Under the pieces are notes generated by a model. It saw nothing but the letters and a program-made list of their open reading frames with translations. It did not search any database and was not told where the DNA came from. Source: Arthrobacter alpinus (GTDB lineage: Bacteria; Actinomycetota; Actinomycetes; Actinomycetales; Micrococcaceae). Taken from it: a stretch of 64,000 nucleotides of DNA. The DNA is taken from contig NZ_FNTV01000001.1 in the NCBI RefSeq assembly GCF_900105965.1, forward strand, positions 620,001-684,000, written 5' to 3'. Shown here piece by piece: positions 7,226 through 16,103 of the stretch (position 1 is its first letter; every line of letters starts with the position of its first letter). Made by a program: the position numbers and the translations under genes.

Positions 7226-8830
7226 CTACATGGTGGTTCCGATTTCGGTCAACGGCAGATCCGGGTGGTTCTTCTCGACGCGGCGCATGGCCCAAACATC
7301 GTTGAAGAGGGCAAGGAATTCGCCGTCCGAGCGCTCCAGCACCTCAGCGCCGTGGAGGTTGGCCAGCGTGGCCGTTGCCTCCGGCGTCGTCAGCCTGGCG
7401 AGGGAGTACGGAAGGCGCTCCAGACGCATGGGGGCGTTGAAGTCGTGGTGCATGCGGTCCTCGACCACCTCGAACTGCATGGGGCCGACAGCGGCCAGTA
7501 CAGGTGCCTGGTCTCCGCGCACGTCCGAGCGGAGCACCTGGATGACGCCTTCGTGCTCCAGCTGTTCGATGCCGCGCCGGAACTGCTTGTACTTGCTGGG
7601 GTCCTTGGAGCGTGCCACCTGGAAGTGCTCGGGCGCGAACAACGGGATTGCCGGGTACTCCACAGCCTCCTCGACGAAGAGGCTGTCACCCACGCGCAGG
7701 GCGGAGGCGTTGACCAGGCCGACGACGTCGCCCGGGAAAGCGGTGTCAATGACTTCGCGTTCGCGACCAAAGACCTGCTGGGCGTACTTCGTGGCAAAGG
7801 ACTTGCCTGTGCGGGTCTGCGTGACAACCATGCCCCGCTCAAACTTGCCCGAACAGATGCGAATGAACGCCACGTGATCGCGGTGTGCCTGGTTCATGCC
7901 GGCCTGGACCTTGAAGACGAATCCGGAGAAAGGCGCGTCAACGGGGCGGGCGGTGCCGGTCACATCGGCGCGGGGTGAGGCTGGCGGAGCGAAATCCACC
8001 AACGTGTCCAGGATCTGCTTGACCCCGAAGTTCAGGGCCGCTGAGGAAAACAGAAGGGGGGTGGCCTTGCCGGCGTAGAAGGCCTCGAGATCCAGCGGGT
8101 TGGCTTCGTCCACCACCAGACTGGCCTCATCAGTGGAATCCGCCCACGCGGAACCTTCGGAGTTCGCCGCCTGTTCTGGGGTTAGGTACTCGGTCAGGGC
8201 GATCTGCGCGCCAGAGCTGTTGCGGGAAAACTTTGCGAACTCGTTGCGGCGGACGTCCCAGACGCCGCGGAAATCGCCGGCGATGCCAATGGCCCAGGTC
8301 AACGGCATGGGTGTCAGTCCGGTGCGCGCGGTGATCTCATCCATGAGTTCCAAGGGGTCCAGGCCCGGACGGTCCCACTTGTTAATGACTGTGATGATGG
8401 GAAGGTTGCGCTGGCGGCACACCTCGAACAGCTTCATGGTCTGGGTTTCCAGTCCCTTGGCCGCATCGACGAGCATGACGGCGCAGTCAACCGCTGCCAG
8501 AACACGGTAGGTGTCCTCGGAAAAGTCGGCGTGCCCAGGGGTGTCAAGGAGGTTGATGACAGTGTCCCGGTAGGAGAACTGCAGCGCCGCGGAGCTGATC
8601 GAGATGCCTCGGTCCTTTTCCATCTGCTGCCAGTCAGAGACCGTGTCCTTGCGGTTGGACTTGCCGTTCGTGGCGCCGGCCGTGCCGATGACCTTGGCAT
8701 GCAATGCGAGTGCCTCTGTCAGCGTGGACTTACCAGCATCGGGGTGAGAGATGACGGCGAAGGTACGCCGACGCTCCGCCTGGCCGGAAATTTCGGTGGC
8801 GCGGGCGGGGGACTGGGCCGGAGAGGACAC
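7226..8830 (-). CDS. prfC: Peptide chain release factor 3
   Basis: Translational GTPase that removes RF1/RF2 from the ribosome after peptide release. The 534-residue protein has the G1 loop SHPDAGKST, GITVSSA-like RGISISSAALQF, DTPGHADFSEDTYRVL and NKWDRPG, followed by RF3 domains II and III. The start is taken as GTG 8830 (VSSPAQSPARATEISGQAERRRTF), giving the usual RF3 length. The frame is open for a further 95 codons upstream, but that stretch is not RF3-like and runs antisense into the next gene. It converges with the DUF1524 nuclease gene. Confidence 0.93.
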   Translation of the reverse strand: MSSPAQSPARATEISGQAERRRTFAVISHPDAGKSTLTEALALHAKVIGTAGATNGKSNRKDTVSDWQQMEKDRGISISSAALQFSYRDTVINLLDTPGHADFSEDTYRVLAAVDCAVMLVDAAKGLETQTMKLFEVCRQRNLPIITVINKWDRPGLDPLELMDEITARTGLTPMPLTWAIGIAGDFRGVWDVRRNEFAKFSRNSSGAQIALTEYLTPEQAANSEGSAWADSTDEASLVVDEANPLDLEAFYAGKATPLLFSSAALNFGVKQILDTLVDFAPPASPRADVTGTARPVDAPFSGFVFKVQAGMNQAHRDHVAFIRICSGKFERGMVVTQTRTGKSFATKYAQQVFGREREVIDTAFPGDVVGLVNASALRVGDSLFVEEAVEYPAIPLFAPEHFQVARSKDPSKYKQFRRGIEQLEHEGVIQVLRSDVRGDQAPVLAAVGPMQFEVVEDRMHHDFNAPMRLERLPYSLARLTTPEATATLANLHGAEVLERSDGEFLALFNDVWAMRRVEKNHPDLPLTEIGTTM

Positions 8831-8918
8831 AAGACTACTTTCTAGCGGTGAAGAATTTTGGGGCGGGGCGCAACTATCTAGTTTACCGCAGCCTGCAGGG
8901 CGCGGTTCTTGGCCTTGT

Positions 8919-9779
8919 TTAGCGCGGCAAGGAAAGTGAACCAAATCCCAGCTGCCACGAACCGCCGGCATCGATGCGTTCCAGGACAATCCTTTGCAAT
9001 GCGGTGGTGCGGGGGAGTGCGTCCAGGTTTTCCATACTGCGCGTACGGAAGGTGAAGTAGACGGCATCCGTTGGCTGGTCCATGGGGTCACCATAGGGAG
9101 TGAACCGGGCTGCAAACGCCGCGATGTTGGATTCCGGGTTCAAATGGTCCCGTAGATACGGGTCCAGCAGCCATGACTCACAATTGGCCGTGCGGACCGG
9201 CTTGTCTGGGAAGTGTTCGGCAAAGAATGAGGCAGCCTGGGCGAGGCTGTCCTGAACAACGGCGGTGGACAAGCCACCATCTTCGGGGATGTGGATGCCA
9301 AGAATCCATTCCCCCTCGTCGACGCCGGGGATGCTCGCCTTGGGTTGGTGAATCAGGTATTGCAGGCGGCCCAGCTGGTAGATCCGGCCGGAAAAGCTCT
9401 GGTTGAGCCACTTGTAGGTGTCCATGCCAAATCTGTTGTGAACACGGCGATTGATGGCCATATTGCGGCCAAAATCTGCCAAAGTAGCGCGTGAGATTGC
9501 CTCTGAAATGCCCCGCGCGCCGTGCCACGCAACAATTGCCGGAACAAAGCGCATCATGGCGCTGAGCCAATCCAATTCCGTGACGGGGTTCTCGGCGGTG
9601 CCCAGTGTGGGAATGGATTCCTCTGAACTGCCCAACTGTGTGGCCAAGAATGCCAGGACTTCCTCAACGGCGGGGGAAGCCGGAGCGTTCAACAACGCGA
9701 GGGACTCGGCCTGGTCCTCTTGCGCAATGTTGAGGTATTCAAACGTCAGGGCTGGGCTCATGGCGGTCCGCAAGGTCAT
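8919..9779 (-). CDS. Acyltransferase-domain protein (GNAT-like, two-domain family)
   Basis: A 286-residue protein of the actinobacterial family annotated as acyltransferase domain-containing protein. It has an N-terminal helical half and a C-terminal GNAT-like half (GEWILGIHIPEDGGLS, CESWLLDPYLRDHL, then VYFTFR). The substrate is unknown. Two ATG starts (9779 and 9761) are possible and neither has a strong ribosome binding site. It lies 88 bp upstream of prfC in the same direction and could be cotranscribed. The assignment rests on remembered family motifs. Confidence 0.7.
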   Translation of the reverse strand: MTLRTAMSPALTFEYLNIAQEDQAESLALLNAPASPAVEEVLAFLATQLGSSEESIPTLGTAENPVTELDWLSAMMRFVPAIVAWHGARGISEAISRATLADFGRNMAINRRVHNRFGMDTYKWLNQSFSGRIYQLGRLQYLIHQPKASIPGVDEGEWILGIHIPEDGGLSTAVVQDSLAQAASFFAEHFPDKPVRTANCESWLLDPYLRDHLNPESNIAAFAARFTPYGDPMDQPTDAVYFTFRTRSMENLDALPRTTALQRIVLERIDAGGSWQLGFGSLSLPR

Positions 9780-9819
9780 GTGCCCAGCCTACCCAACTGA
9801 GCGGGGCCAAAAATCAAAA

Positions 9820-9878
9820 AAAAGAATGGGCAGTAGTTGTCTGTCGTGAAAGCACGATCAACTACTGCCCATTCTTTT
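9820..9878 (-). terminator. Intrinsic terminator of the sugar transporter gene
   Basis: Perfect 20-bp arms (9820-9839 and 9859-9878) with a second small hairpin TCGTG-AAAG-CACGA inside the loop. On the minus strand the stem is followed by a T-rich run (TTTTTTTT at 9817-9824 region), so it terminates the MFS gene ending at 9930. The arms are unusually long for a terminator. Confidence 0.85.
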
Positions 9879-9929
9879 GTCATGGCCGGGTATTTCCATC
9901 CGTCATGGGTGCAAGTGCGCAGGATGCGG

Positions 9930-11375
9930 CTACTTGGCTGCCTTTGGCTTCTGATCGAAAAGGGTCTCAGCCTGTTCGAGTGACATGCCGTTGGTCTCCG
10001 GGATCTTGAACATCACGAAGAAGAACGATGCCACGGCGAACAGCGCGTACATGCCGTAGGTCAGCGGCAAGGATGCCGCGGCCATGGACGGGAACGTCAA
10101 GGTGATGGCGAAGTTCGCAATCCACTGGGCAGCGGCGGCCAGGCCGAGGGCCCTGGCGCGAATGCGTGACGGGAAGATCTCACCCAGGAGAACCCATACC
10201 AGCGGGCCCCAGGAAGCGCCAAAGCTGACGACAAACACGTTGGCGGCGACCAGGGCAACCGGACCCCAAGCGCCCTGCAGGGAGATTTCGGAGCCCGTAC
10301 CCGTTGCTGCGGAGAACGCCAGAGCCATGGTGCCCAAGGAAAGGGCCATGCCAATGGAACCCACCAGAAGGATGGGGCGTCGGCCAATCTTGTCGACCAG
10401 GGCAATGGCTACCAAGGTGACCAAGATGTTGACGATTGCCGTCACCACGGAGATGGTCAGCGAGTCTTTTTCCTGGAAGCCGACTGCCTTCCACAACGTA
10501 GTGGAGTAGTAGAAGATCACATTGATGCCAACGAACTGCTGCAGCATGGAGAGGATGATGCCGATCCACACCACCGGCATCAAGCCAAAGCGCTTGCCGC
10601 GCAGCGAGCCCTGGCGTGCAGCCAACTTATCTGCGTGGACAGCATCCAGGATTTCGTTGATGCTGATTTCAGCGTCTTCGTTCGGTGCAATGGTCTTGAA
10701 GACCTTGGCGGCCTCGTCTTCCTTGCCCTTCAGGACAAGGTAGCGAGGGGATTCGGGCAGCTTCAAGGCGATAAGGAAGTATGCGACGGCGGGCACGGCG
10801 GCAGCCAGGAACATCCAGCGCCAGGCAGGCAGCCCAAACCACAGCTCCTGCGCGGCACCACCGGCGGCATTGGCGAACAAGGCATCCGAGAGCAACGCGG
10901 CAAAGATACCGATCGTGATGGCCAGCTGCTGCAGCGAGGCCAGCCGGCCACGGTGCTTACGGGGCGAAATTTCAGAGATGTACGCCGGGGCAATGACGGA
11001 GGCCAGACCGATGCCCAAACCTCCCACCAGACGCCAGAAGATCAGGTCGTAGACTCCGAAAGCAAAGCCGGTACCCAGTGCGCTGACCAGGAACAGCACG
11101 CCACCAATTTTCATGGCGGGGATGCGGCCCCTGGCGTCTGCAATGCGCCCGGCCATGTAGGCGCCAACGGCACAGCCCAAAAGTGCCACGGCGACGGCGA
11201 ACCCTGTGACTGCATCGCCAAGGACGAAATCATCTTGCAAGGCATCGACGGCGCCGTTAACTACCGAGGAATCAAAACCGAAGAGGAATCCTCCCACGGC
11301 GCCGGCGACGGCAAGTCCAATGACCTTGCGTGGTATCGGCGTTGTTGGTGATTTTGGCGTAGCAGTCCCGGACAT
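9930..11375 (-). CDS. Sugar porter family MFS transporter (XylE/GlcP/IolT type)
   Basis: A 481-residue protein with 12 predicted membrane segments that should import a monosaccharide or inositol with protons. Sugar-porter signatures are present: GRIADARGRIPAMKIGG after TM2, ISEISPRKHRGRLASLQQL after TM4, PESPRYLV before the central loop, the TM7 QQFVGINVIFYYSTTLWKAVG and GRRPILLVGS. QQFVGINVIFYY is typical of sugar binders. The substrate cannot be read from sequence. GCCACG-N8-CGTGGC at 11393-11412 in the leader is a possible operator. The gene stands alone. Confidence 0.9.
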   Translation of the reverse strand: MSGTATPKSPTTPIPRKVIGLAVAGAVGGFLFGFDSSVVNGAVDALQDDFVLGDAVTGFAVAVALLGCAVGAYMAGRIADARGRIPAMKIGGVLFLVSALGTGFAFGVYDLIFWRLVGGLGIGLASVIAPAYISEISPRKHRGRLASLQQLAITIGIFAALLSDALFANAAGGAAQELWFGLPAWRWMFLAAAVPAVAYFLIALKLPESPRYLVLKGKEDEAAKVFKTIAPNEDAEISINEILDAVHADKLAARQGSLRGKRFGLMPVVWIGIILSMLQQFVGINVIFYYSTTLWKAVGFQEKDSLTISVVTAIVNILVTLVAIALVDKIGRRPILLVGSIGMALSLGTMALAFSAATGTGSEISLQGAWGPVALVAANVFVVSFGASWGPLVWVLLGEIFPSRIRARALGLAAAAQWIANFAITLTFPSMAAASLPLTYGMYALFAVASFFFVMFKIPETNGMSLEQAETLFDQKPKAAK

Positions 11376-11544
11376 GGTTCCCCTTTGAAGCCGCCACGCA
11401 AAAGATCGTGGCCCGTTTGAAAAAAGTGCTTAGTAATTCCAAATGGTAAAGCTACTCCATGCTGGCGAGCCCAACGAACTGCAGGCGCCTAAACCGGCCG
11501 TGACAAATGACTCATGGGATGTGCGTCACGGCAAGGGGGTGGTC

Positions 11545-12117
11545 CTAGTGACCAAACGGGTCTGGATCCACGCCGGGCATCCACGTCAGGCCCGGAACAC
11601 CCCAGCCGAGGCTCTTGGCGGAGCGCCGGGCCTTTTTTGAGTAGCGGGCGTTGAGCCGATCCACGTAGAGCTTTCCGTCCAGATGGTCGTACTCATGCTG
11701 CATGCAGCGAGCAAACCAGCCGGTCGCCTCAAAGTCCAGCGGATTGCCCTGCGCATCGAATCCGCGAACCCGGACCCATTCGGCGCGCTTGAGCGGAAAA
11801 TCGATTCCCGGAACGGAAAGGCATCCCTCTACCTCGTCATCGGGATCCGGGGTGTTGCCGGAGATCTTGCCAACGGTCAGCGTGGGGTTCACAACAACGC
11901 CACGGGAGGGGACGTCGTCGTCGTTTTCCATCTTGTAGGTGAAGATGCGCAGACCCACGCCGATCTGGGGTGCTGCCAGGCCAACGCCGTTGGCAGCGTC
12001 CATGGTCTCGTGCATGTCCGCGATGAGGGACGCGAGTTCCGCATCAAAGGCTTTGACCTCATCGGCACGGCGGTGAAGAACGGGCTCACCCAAGATGGTC
12101 ACGGGGCGGATGGTCAT
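11545..12117 (-). CDS. def: Peptide deformylase
   Basis: Metallohydrolase that removes the N-formyl group from nascent proteins. All three motifs are present in the 190-residue protein: GVGLAAPQ (residues 44-51), EGCLS (97-101, metal ligand Cys99) and HEYDH (141-145, two His ligands and the catalytic Glu). The ATG at 12117 has AAGGAAG eight bases upstream. Upstream in-frame ATGs lie beyond that site and were rejected. The gene follows the tRNA-His terminator. No methionyl-tRNA formyltransferase gene is adjacent. Confidence 0.95.
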   Translation of the reverse strand: MTIRPVTILGEPVLHRRADEVKAFDAELASLIADMHETMDAANGVGLAAPQIGVGLRIFTYKMENDDDVPSRGVVVNPTLTVGKISGNTPDPDDEVEGCLSVPGIDFPLKRAEWVRVRGFDAQGNPLDFEATGWFARCMQHEYDHLDGKLYVDRLNARYSKKARRSAKSLGWGVPGLTWMPGVDPDPFGH

Positions 12118-12178
12118 GAGGACTTCCTTTTCACGCTGGCAACAATTTGCAAGTTTACAAAAGCTATGGGGCAAAGAA

Positions 12179-12208
12179 AAACACCCCGATCAATTGACCG
12201 GGGTGTTT
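12179..12208 (-). terminator. Intrinsic terminator of tRNA-His
   Basis: Arms AAACACCCCG (12179-12188) and its complement (12199-12208) with a 10-nt loop. On the minus strand the stem is followed by TTTTTCTTT. It lies 26 bp after the tRNA 3' end and separates it from def. Confidence 0.85.
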
Positions 12209-12233
12209 ATCGTGATTCCAGGTGAACCACACA

Positions 12234-12310
12234 TGGGGTGAGATACGGGGTTTGAACCCGCGACCTCCTGGACCACAACCAGGCGCTCTGCCAACTGAGC
12301 TAATCCCACC
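12234..12310 (-). tRNA. tRNA-His (anticodon GTG)
   Basis: A full cloverleaf is visible: acceptor GTGGGAT pairing with ATCTCAC, D-arm TTAGCTCAGTTGGCAGAGC, anticodon loop TTGTGGT (GTG), T-arm GCGGGTTCAAACCCCGT. The diagnostic extra G at -1 (12310) opposes discriminator C73, as required by histidyl-tRNA synthetase. The CCA end is encoded at 12234-12236. Confidence 0.97.
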
Positions 12311-12445
12311 ATGTCCGCCGTAGGCTTGGAAGTTTTACCCTCCGTGCTTGTGGCAACGACGAATAGTCTATCCGATCTAAAAGGGGGTCAGGACCAAAAG
12401 AGGCCTTTTTTGCCTATTTGTGACCTAGATCGCGTCGCAGCGGAG

Positions 12446-12473
12446 CAGATTCCGCGAAAATACGCGGAATCTG
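12446..12473 (-). terminator. Terminator hairpin after orn
   Basis: Perfect 11-bp arms CAGATTCCGCG (12446-12456) and complement (12463-12473) with a 6-nt A-rich loop. It starts 4 bp beyond the orn stop codon. No long U-tract follows. Confidence 0.7.
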
Positions 12474-12476
12474 AAT

Positions 12477-13073
12477 CTAGAACTTGGCAGAAATCTTTTT
12501 CGCGGTCTTAGAATCCGGGCCCGGGGCCGGCACGAACACTGCCTCGCGGTAGTACTTAAGCTCGTTGATGCTGTCCTTGATGTCCCCGAGTGCCCGGTGG
12601 TTGCCGGTCTTGGGGGGCGACTGGAAGTAGGCGCGCGGGTACCAACGCCGGGAGAGCTCCTTGATGGTGGAAACATCGATGACACGGTAGTGCAGGTGCT
12701 CCACCAGCTCGGGCATGTCGCGGACCAGGAACACCTTGTCGGTGCCAATCGAGTTGCCGGCCAGCGGTGCCTTGTTGGCAACGGGCACGTGCTCACGAAT
12801 GTAGGCCAGCACCTGGGCCTGGGCGTCTTCCATTGTGGTTCCATCGGCCAGCTCGTCGATCAGCTTGGAGGTGGTGTGCATGTTGCGGACAAAATCGCCC
12901 ATCTGCGCCAAGGCCTCGTCGCTGGGCTTGATGACAACGTCAACGCCCTCGCCCAAGATGTTCAATTCGGAGTCCGTGACGAGCGCCGCAACCTCGATCA
13001 GGGCGTCGTTCTCGGCATCCAGGCCGGTCATCTCACAGTCAATCCACACAATGCGTTCATTAGTAATAGCCAC
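12477..13073 (-). CDS. orn: Oligoribonuclease
   Basis: DEDDh 3'-5' exonuclease that degrades short RNA oligonucleotides and dinucleotides including pGpG, and is often essential. The 198-residue protein has IDCEMTGLD (Asp12, Glu14), the LVRDMPEL-containing ExoII region and HRALGDIKDS (catalytic His and Asp). The start is GTG 13073; the Shine-Dalgarno-like GGTGAG is unusually close to it. It is divergent from the first mannosyltransferase gene. Confidence 0.94.
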   Translation of the reverse strand: MAITNERIVWIDCEMTGLDAENDALIEVAALVTDSELNILGEGVDVVIKPSDEALAQMGDFVRNMHTTSKLIDELADGTTMEDAQAQVLAYIREHVPVANKAPLAGNSIGTDKVFLVRDMPELVEHLHYRVIDVSTIKELSRRWYPRAYFQSPPKTGNHRALGDIKDSINELKYYREAVFVPAPGPDSKTAKKISAKF

Positions 13074-13194
13074 CTCACCAATGTACCGCTAACCGCACGC
13101 CCGCCGCCGCGCTGGTAAAATTAGGCACGGCAAAGCCTGTGCTGCCTTTTTATCTAGTTGCAGGAAAATTACTTACGACGGCTGGAGACTTTCG

Positions 13195-14742
13195 ATGGCA
13201 GCCCTGCCTTCCGCACGGCGGCAGCCGGCCGCGTCCGCGCCGAGACCGTGGATTGCTGTGCTCGAAGGCTTCATCGGCTCCGTCTTGATCCTGGTGGGCT
13301 CCGTAGGAGTTGGCTGGATTGCCAACGGTTCGCCCATGATTCGCAATTCCCTGGTCATCGCCATGCGCACCGAAGGCGCAGGCGTGGTGACCTCCACGGT
13401 TCTCTTGACGCTCGGAGCCATGCTCCTGCTGCGCTCATGGCTGCGCCTTGGCCAGAGCCTCATCAACTGGGGTCCCGGTTCCTTGAAAACCGTGGTGGTG
13501 GCGGTGATTGCCTGGGGCGCACCCATGATGCTGGCCGTGCCCATTTTCTCCCGCGATGTCTATGCCTACACAGGCCAGGGCAGGCTCATGGCGGAAGGGC
13601 TAAACCCTTACACCTACGGCATCTCGGCTCTCAGTAACTGGTTCATGTTGGGCACAGACCCCTCATGGGCGGAAAACCGCACACCCTATGGCCCCTTGTT
13701 TCTCTGGCTGAGCCGCGGCGTCGTGGCCTTGACGGGAGCGCAGCCGGACATTTCCGTGCTGCTGTTCCGGGCCATCGCATGCATCGGTGTGGCCCTGTGT
13801 GTGATCTTCGTGCCCAAGTTGGCGCAACTCCAAGGTGTGAACGGTGCCCGGGCCTTGTGGCTCTCGGTCGCCAACCCGCTGTTCCTTCTATCCTTTGTTG
13901 CCAGCGCTCACAACGACGCCTTGATGGTGGGCCTGGCTGTTGCGGGTGTTTACTGTGCCGCCACACGACGGGGATTGCTCGGCGTGGTTCTTGTCACTGC
14001 TTCGATCGCGGTCAAGCCCATAACAATTGTTTTGCTGCCGTTCATCGGCTTGTTATGGGCAGGTCACGCCGCAGGCTGGGGGCGCAGATTCCTCTTCTGG
14101 GCGGCCACCGGGTCACTTAGCCTGGCCATGCTGTTGCTCATGGGCCTGCCAGGGAATGTGGGGTTGGGCTGGACCTGGGCCCTTACCGACGCCACGCCCG
14201 GCTACACGGGCTATTCTCCTTCAGGATTTGGCGGTCAAATGCTTGAGGCGCTGGGCAACCTTGTGGGGCTCGATGGCATGGCCATAGGCAACGGGTTCCG
14301 CTCCTTGCTGACCGTGGCGAGCATGGGGGTCGCCGCCTGGTTGGTCCTCTTTGGTGACCCCAAGCAAGTGGTGCGCCGTGCCGGATTGGCGTTTGCCGCC
14401 GTGGTTCTTATGGCGCCCATCATTCAGCCCTGGTACATCCTGTGGTTCCTGCCGTTGGTGGCGGCGACGGGTATCCGCAACAACTGGCAGATCAAGGTTT
14501 GCTACGTGGTGATCGGCTTCTTTGTCGTATTCGGGGCCCAGGACCAGCTCTTCGTGTGGGACTTTGTGAAGCTGCAGGTCGGTTCCGGCACGCTGGCAAC
14601 CGCTGTGGCATGGACCGCCGTGTTTTATCTGTTGGTGTTGGACGTCCACACCCGCAAGCTGCTCTTTAGCAAGGAATCAGACGTGGATGCCCTGCGTTCA
14701 CAACCAGACACGCTCACAACAGTTCCACGGCCGCCAAGGTAG
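13195..14742 (+). CDS. MptB-like polyprenol-phosphomannose-dependent alpha-1,6-mannosyltransferase (paralogue 1)
   Basis: A 515-residue GT-C fold membrane glycosyltransferase with about 12-13 hydrophobic segments. The acidic first extracytoplasmic loop is SRDVYAYTGQGRLMAEGLNPYTYG, a hallmark of the MptA/MptB family that extends the mannan backbone of lipomannan from polyprenol-phosphate-mannose on the outer face of the membrane. NDALMVGLAVAGVY and VKPITIVLLPFIGLLW are also shared with the second copy at 17743. The ATG follows GGAG at a normal distance. Specificity (first or later backbone mannoses) cannot be told. Confidence 0.85.
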   Translation: MAALPSARRQPAASAPRPWIAVLEGFIGSVLILVGSVGVGWIANGSPMIRNSLVIAMRTEGAGVVTSTVLLTLGAMLLLRSWLRLGQSLINWGPGSLKTVVVAVIAWGAPMMLAVPIFSRDVYAYTGQGRLMAEGLNPYTYGISALSNWFMLGTDPSWAENRTPYGPLFLWLSRGVVALTGAQPDISVLLFRAIACIGVALCVIFVPKLAQLQGVNGARALWLSVANPLFLLSFVASAHNDALMVGLAVAGVYCAATRRGLLGVVLVTASIAVKPITIVLLPFIGLLWAGHAAGWGRRFLFWAATGSLSLAMLLLMGLPGNVGLGWTWALTDATPGYTGYSPSGFGGQMLEALGNLVGLDGMAIGNGFRSLLTVASMGVAAWLVLFGDPKQVVRRAGLAFAAVVLMAPIIQPWYILWFLPLVAATGIRNNWQIKVCYVVIGFFVVFGAQDQLFVWDFVKLQVGSGTLATAVAWTAVFYLLVLDVHTRKLLFSKESDVDALRSQPDTLTTVPRPPR

Positions 14743-14798
14743 CCGGTCCGCGTCGAAACTCACATGAGTCAACGCTGATTTCGAACCGGACCGGCTAC
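14739..14798. terminator. Bidirectional terminator embedded in two stop codons
   Basis: GTAGCCGGTCCG at 14739-14750 pairs with 14787-14798. The left arm contains the TAG stop of the + gene and the right arm contains the TAG stop of the - gene. Inner pairings TCGAAA/TTTCGA and ACTCA/TGAGT can extend the structure. Confidence 0.7.
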
Positions 14799-16102
14799 TT
14801 CGGCGTTACAACGGGGAGGGCTTCCGGTGAACTTGCGCTCTTGCCCAGCTCCACGGTGCGTTGAACGGCCCACACGAGCAGTGTCACCAGCAGCACGTTG
14901 CGGATGGTCAGCACGGCCGCCATAATCGGGTTTGCGTGGATCAGCGGCGTGTAGAACAACGGGTAGATGATGAATGTGGTGAAGGCGATGCCCATCAGGA
15001 GGGTTGCCGGAATCTTCCAGCGGTCCCAATCGTGCACCAAGCCGGCAACCACCACGGGCAGCAGCCAGATGATGAACTGCGGAGAGCCAACCTTGTTGAA
15101 GACAATGAAGGCCGTGACCATCAGAAGTGAACCCTCCAGGATCAACTCCTCGCGCTGGGCGCCGCGGCGCAGAGCCCACAGCATGAGAAGGGCTCCGGTC
15201 AGGGTCGCAACGATGAGCAGCGGCTGCATCAAGGTGGCGGCAATTTCGGCTCCGGGTCCGTAGACCTCGGTTGAGTTGATGGCCACGTTGTCGGCAATCT
15301 TGGAGCCACCAATATTGAACACGCTGAGCCATACCCACGGGGTGGAGAACGTGGCCTCGAGCTGCATGCCGCGATCGCCCTGGTTGATGGCAAAGTCGAG
15401 CAGGTGCGAGCCTGCCCCGGTGAGGACTGCCACGGCGGCCACGGCTGCGGTCACCGCCACGCCCGTCAGGAAGATCTGAACACGCTTGGCGCTGGCAATG
15501 AGCAGGGGAGCGATCACTGCTGCCGGCCACACCTTGATCCAGGTTGCCGCCGAGAGCAGGAACGCGGCAACAATGGGCCGTTCGACCGCGTACAGCAAGG
15601 CAATGAGCACCAGCGAGGTTGTGATGCCTTCCACGCGGGCAAAACTCAAGAAGCCCATGAACATGGTGAAAAACAGCCAAAACCAGGCCGGGGCAATGCC
15701 GCTATGGGAACGTTTTCCCCGTGTCAGGAACACCATTCCAAGGGCGTTCAGGGCAATGACGATCAACGTCCAGCCCAAAAGATACAACGACGGGCCAAAC
15801 ATGTTTGCCGCAAAAATGGGAAGCTGCGCCAGCAGCGGATACACCCAGGGGCTGATCACATCGCCCAGATCGGATGGGTTGTAGCCCAAGAGCGCCCACT
15901 GACGGTACTGCTGGGTGTCGCTGAACGTGTCGCCGTGGATGATGAAGCTCATCATCCAGGCGAGGAAAAAGCCATGGACGACGGTGAAGCCCCACCATAC
16001 GCTCGAAGGCGTGCGGAACCAGGCAATCACCTTGGGCGAAAGAATCGCGTTACGGAGGTCCGTGGCCCGAGTCAGGACCCTGTCAAAGCGTGGAGCAGAA
16101 AT
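14795..16102 (-). CDS. GT87-like polytopic glycosyltransferase (DUF2029), apparent AUU start
   Basis: A GT-C membrane glycosyltransferase of about 435 residues, paralogous to the gene at 16104. The acidic loop is HGDTFSDTQQYRQWALLGYNPSDLGD; the family segments FARVEGITTSLVLIALLYAVE, ATWIKVWPAAVIAPLL and GDRGMQLEATFSTPWVWLSV follow. No ATG, GTG or TTG lies in frame before GTG 16030, which lacks a ribosome binding site and would remove a region aligned with the paralogue. ATT at 16102 has a perfect AAGGAG seven bases upstream and lies one base after the stop of the previous gene, so I chose it. Translation is probably coupled. Confidence 0.8.
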   Translation of the reverse strand: MSAPRFDRVLTRATDLRNAILSPKVIAWFRTPSSVWWGFTVVHGFFLAWMMSFIIHGDTFSDTQQYRQWALLGYNPSDLGDVISPWVYPLLAQLPIFAANMFGPSLYLLGWTLIVIALNALGMVFLTRGKRSHSGIAPAWFWLFFTMFMGFLSFARVEGITTSLVLIALLYAVERPIVAAFLLSAATWIKVWPAAVIAPLLIASAKRVQIFLTGVAVTAAVAAVAVLTGAGSHLLDFAINQGDRGMQLEATFSTPWVWLSVFNIGGSKIADNVAINSTEVYGPGAEIAATLMQPLLIVATLTGALLMLWALRRGAQREELILEGSLLMVTAFIVFNKVGSPQFIIWLLPVVVAGLVHDWDRWKIPATLLMGIAFTTFIIYPLFYTPLIHANPIMAAVLTIRNVLLVTLLVWAVQRTVELGKSASSPEALPVVTPK

Positions 16103-16103
16103 C

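Noticed and set aside
8831..9115. N-terminal 95-residue extension of RF3
   Set aside because: No RF3 has such a part; it overlaps the acyltransferase gene antisense and a start at GTG 8830 gives normal length.
10635..11351. A 238-codon frame antisense to the sugar transporter
   Set aside because: The transporter is a clear 12-TM sugar porter; the frame is polar and featureless.
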